Source: Bacteroidota bacterium
GTDB taxonomy: Bacteria; Bacteroidota; Bacteroidia; Flavobacteriales; Flavobacteriaceae
Length of the DNA: 15,056 bases
Direction of reading: 5' to 3'
Assembly: GCA_023386255.1 (NCBI GenBank)
Contig: JAEWKB010000303.1
Location: 1-15,056 of the forward strand
Shown here: positions 12,115 through 15,056 of the stretch, one piece after another
How the letters are laid out: every line of letters begins with the position of its first letter
Numbering within the stretch: the stretch's first letter is position 1
The notes under the pieces: model-generated
What the model saw: the letters and a program-made list of their open reading frames with translations, nothing else
Told to the model about the DNA's origin: nothing
The model's database searches: none
Program-made: the position numbers and the translations under genes

Positions 12115-15056
12115 TCATTCCTCAAACACCATTTCCAATAACTCCTGTGCCCGCTTCAGCGTCTTTACATTTTCAAAAGTGAGCAGCAGCCGCAGCCCGT
12201 TCTTGGTTTGCTTTTCCTTCATTTTAGATAGCGTAGGGAACTGCTGTACAAACTTCAGTACGTTCCTAAATGCTACCGACTGGTAATACGCGCTTTGCTG
12301 GTCGCCCACAAAATAGCCAACCATTTTACCCTGTTTCAGCACCAGTTTTTCAAGCCCCATTTTCGTGGCAAGCCATTTAATGCGCATGCTGGTCAGCAGT
12401 GCCTGTGCAGGCTTAGGCAATGGCCCAAAACGGTCTGTAAGCTTTTGCTCGTAGGCTACAAGTGCGGCTTCTTCTTTTATTTCCGCAAGCTCATTGTACA
12501 GGTTCAGGCGTTCGGTAATATTATTGATGTATTCATCCGGGAACAACAGCTCAAAGTCAGTGTCAATCTGTATATCTTTCACATATTCTTTTTCTGTATC
12601 GCCTTCTACCTCATCATACAGGTCTTTAAATTCGTTCTCCTTCAGTTCCTCAATGGCTTCGTTCATTATCTTTTGGTAGGCATCAAAACCAATTTCATTA
12701 ATGAAACCGCTTTGTTCGCCGCCAAGTAAATCTCCCGCACCACGAATTTCAAGGTCTTTCATGGCAATGTTAAAACCGCTGCCCAACTCACTGAACTGCT
12801 CCAGTGCCTGTATGCGTTTGCGGGCATCTTCGGTCATGGCGCTGTAGGGCGGCGCAATAAAGTAGCAAAAAGCCTTCTTGTTGCTACGGCCCACACGCCC
12901 GCGCATCTGGTGCAGGTCGCTAAGCCCGAAGTTATTGGCATTATTGATGAATATGGTGTTGGCATTAGGTACATCAAGCCCACTCTCAATAATAGTGGTA
13001 GCCACCAGTACATCAAACTCGCCGTTCATAAAAGCAAGCATCAGCTCCTCAAGCTTTTTGCCCTCCATCTGCCCGTGGCCTACACCTACTTTTGCACCCG
13101 GCACCAGGCGCTGTATCATTCCCGCCACTTCCTTAATGTTCTCAATACGGTTGTTGATAAAGAACACCTGCCCGCCACGCTGTATTTCATACGATATGGC
13201 ATCACGTATGATTTCCTCATTAAAACCTACCACCTGTGTTTCTATCGGGTAACGGTTAGGTGGGGGAGTGGTAATTACGGAAAGGTCACGCGCCGCCATA
13301 AGCGAGAATTGAAGCGTTCTGGGTATAGGCGTTGCGGTAAGGGTTAGTGTATCTACATTTTGGGCTATAGTCTTCAGCTTGTCCTTCACGTTCACGCCAA
13401 ACTTTTGTTCCTCATCTACAATCAGCAGGCCAAGGTCTTTAAACTTCACGTGCTTGTTTACCAGCTGGTGCGTGCCTATAATAATATCAAGCTTGCCCTC
13501 TTCCAGCTGTTTAAGTGTTTCAGCTTTTTGTTTTGCCGATCGGAAACGGTTAAGGTACCCAATGCTTATAGGCATATCCTTTAGCCTTTCGCTAAATGTC
13601 CTGAAATGCTGGTAGGCCAATATAGTGGTAGGTACAAGTATGGCCACCTGTTTGCCGTTATCGGCAGCTTTAAAGGCCGCGCGTATGGCTACTTCGGTTT
13701 TACCAAAACCGACGTCCCCACAGACCAGGCGATCCATGGGCCGCTCGCTTTCCATATCGGCCTTTACATCGCGCGTGGCGGTAATCTGGTCTGGTGTGTC
13801 TTCATATATGAAAGACGATTCCAGCTCAGCCTGCAGGTAGCTGTCAGGTGCATATTTAAAGCCCTTTTCCAGCCTGCGCTTGGCATACAGCTGTATCAGG
13901 TTGAAAGCTATATGCTTAACCCGTGCTTTCGTTTTTTGCTTAAGGGCTTTCCAGGCACTTGAGCCTAATTTATATATTTTAGGCGGGGCGCCGTCTTTGC
14001 CGTTGTACTTAGATATTTTGTGCAGCGAGTGGATGCTTACATATACAATATCATTATCGGCATATACCAGTTTTATAGCTTCCTGGGTTTTGCCTTCCAC
14101 CTGAATTTTTTGTAACCCGCCAAACTTGCCTATACCATGGTCAATATGCGTTACATAATCGCCCACCGAAAGCGAGTTAAGCTCCTTAAGCGTTATGGTC
14201 TGCTTTTTAGAATACCCGTTCTTGATGCTGAACTTATGGTAGCGCTCAAATATCTGGTGGTCGGTATAGCAGGCTACCTGAAGCTCTTCATCAATAAAAC
14301 CTTCATACAGCGGAAAAACAACCGTTTTGTATTGTTTACGTATGTTCTCGTGATTAGCTTCATCCAGGCTTTCAAAAATATCATGAAAACGTGCCGCCTG
14401 CGCTTCATTAGAGCAGAACAGGTAGTTTTTATACCCGTTGCTGTGGTTCTCGCTAAGGTTGTTTAGCAGCAGGTCGAACTGTTTGTTGAACGACGGCTGC
14501 GGCTGTATGAAGAATTCAAAAGTTTTAATTGTTTTAAAAAGTGGCTTAGCACTAAGTTCTACTACCGTAAAATCAAGCGCTTTTTTAAGGAACGCCTGCT
14601 GGTTGAGGAACAGCTCTTCAGGTGAGGCATGCTTAATGTCTTTGGACAGTTTCTCAAAAGCCTCTGTAGCTTTGCTGTAGAGCGAATCAAGCTGGCTTAG
14701 CAGGTATTCGGTGTTCTGGATAAAAAGGACAGTTTTTTCATTAATGTATTCCAGAAAACTTTCCCGCTTTTCCTGCAGGGACTTATTCTCTACATTGGGT
14801 ATAACGGTTATCTTTTTCTTTTTTTCCAGCGAAAGCTGCGAGGCTACATCAAAGGTGCGGATGCTGTCAACTTCATTTCCAAAAAATTCAATGCGGTACG
14901 GATTGTCATTCGAGAAGGAAAATACATCCACAATACCACCACGGACAGAAAACTCGCCTGGCTCGGTAACAAAATCTACCCTGCGGAACTCATATTCAAA
15001 CAGCACCTCGTTTATAAAATCAATCGAAACCTGGTCGCCCACAGCCACCTTAAGCG
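12115..15056 (-). CDS. mfd: Transcription-repair coupling factor Mfd, 5' end missing
   Basis: About 980 C-terminal residues of a protein normally near 1,100-1,150 long; the open frame continues past the right edge (Leu-Lys precede the GTG at 15048, which is not the start). Mfd removes RNA polymerase stalled at lesions and recruits UvrA for nucleotide excision repair. In order: the rest of the UvrB-like module (FSVRGGIVDVFSFSN), the CarD-like RNA-polymerase-interacting domain (SVGDYVTHIDHGIGKFGGLQ), then the superfamily 2 translocase with Walker A GDVGFGKTEVA (near 13700), the DEEQKFG box, TATPIPRTLQFSL, and QMRGRVGRS, then the C-terminal TRCF domain to the stop at 12115. All visible motifs are intact. 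It converges on the MBL-fold gene. Its promoter lies outside the window. Confidence 0.98.
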   Translation of the reverse strand, partial: LKVAVGDQVSIDFINEVLFEYEFRRVDFVTEPGEFSVRGGIVDVFSFSNDNPYRIEFFGNEVDSIRTFDVASQLSLEKKKKITVIPNVENKSLQEKRESFLEYINEKTVLFIQNTEYLLSQLDSLYSKATEAFEKLSKDIKHASPEELFLNQQAFLKKALDFTVVELSAKPLFKTIKTFEFFIQPQPSFNKQFDLLLNNLSENHSNGYKNYLFCSNEAQAARFHDIFESLDEANHENIRKQYKTVVFPLYEGFIDEELQVACYTDHQIFERYHKFSIKNGYSKKQTITLKELNSLSVGDYVTHIDHGIGKFGGLQKIQVEGKTQEAIKLVYADNDIVYVSIHSLHKISKYNGKDGAPPKIYKLGSSAWKALKQKTKARVKHIAFNLIQLYAKRRLEKGFKYAPDSYLQAELESSFIYEDTPDQITATRDVKADMESERPMDRLVCGDVGFGKTEVAIRAAFKAADNGKQVAILVPTTILAYQHFRTFSERLKDMPISIGYLNRFRSAKQKAETLKQLEEGKLDIIIGTHQLVNKHVKFKDLGLLIVDEEQKFGVNVKDKLKTIAQNVDTLTLTATPIPRTLQFSLMAARDLSVITTPPPNRYPIETQVVGFNEEIIRDAISYEIQRGGQVFFINNRIENIKEVAGMIQRLVPGAKVGVGHGQMEGKKLEELMLAFMNGEFDVLVATTIIESGLDVPNANTIFINNANNFGLSDLHQMRGRVGRSNKKAFCYFIAPPYSAMTEDARKRIQALEQFSELGSGFNIAMKDLEIRGAGDLLGGEQSGFINEIGFDAYQKIMNEAIEELKENEFKDLYDEVEGDTEKEYVKDIQIDTDFELLFPDEYINNITERLNLYNELAEIKEEAALVAYEQKLTDRFGPLPKPAQALLTSMRIKWLATKMGLEKLVLKQGKMVGYFVGDQQSAYYQSVAFRNVLKFVQQFPTLSKMKEKQTKNGLRLLLTFENVKTLKRAQELLEMVFEE

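Noticed and set aside
12295..12729. Plus-strand frame of 144 codons, and others, inside mfd.
   Set aside because: All lie opposite conserved Mfd sequence and show no motif, promoter or start context.
15046..15048. GTG at 15048 as the mfd start.
   Set aside because: The frame stays open to the window edge and the protein would lack the N-terminal part of the UvrB-like module; the real start is outside.

Overview
The window looks like ordinary chromosome from a member of the Bacteroidota, most likely Flavobacteriaceae (Flavobacterium or a close relative). The grounds are a large secreted metalloprotease with a C-terminal type IX secretion (T9SS) sorting domain, several clear TAnnTTTG promoter -7 boxes, start codons without Shine-Dalgarno sequences, and a methionyl-tRNA synthetase with the C-terminal tRNA-binding extension common in this phylum. 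I see no phage, insertion sequence, CRISPR array, tRNA or rRNA.

Layout. (1) 1-2034: the 5' part of a histone-deacetylase-family hydrolase on the minus strand, divergent from a membrane-anchored winged-helix regulator. The gap between them holds four heptamers spaced exactly 10 bp apart. A small AT-rich hypothetical gene follows. (2) 2039-4215: three minus-strand envelope genes, read as small lipoprotein, three-helix membrane protein and exported 472-residue protein of unknown function. (3) 4249-6591: metG with a promoter upstream and a hairpin repeat downstream, then a divergent intergenic region that contains a palindromic dispersed repeat. (4) 6592-7901: an exported LD-carboxypeptidase overlapping a YraN-family gene by one base. 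(5) 7979-11999: an ACT-like protein of the kind often labelled 'aspartate kinase', a secreted reprolysin-like metalloprotease, a strong terminator, and a membrane-anchored metallo-beta-lactamase-fold hydrolase whose ATG lies against that terminator. (6) 12063-15056: a second copy of the hairpin repeat, an AT-rich palindrome, and mfd on the minus strand, which runs off the right edge.

The genes do not form one system. They are housekeeping functions (metG, mfd, yraN) mixed with cell-envelope and secretion functions (LD-carboxypeptidase, lipoprotein, T9SS protease, exported proteins). I found no convincing new multi-gene system. The most interesting signals are in the intergenic DNA: the 10-bp phased repeat array upstream of the membrane-bound regulator, a hairpin repeat present twice with a compensatory base-pair change, a promoter whose -33 box lies inside that repeat, and a start codon placed directly after a terminator.
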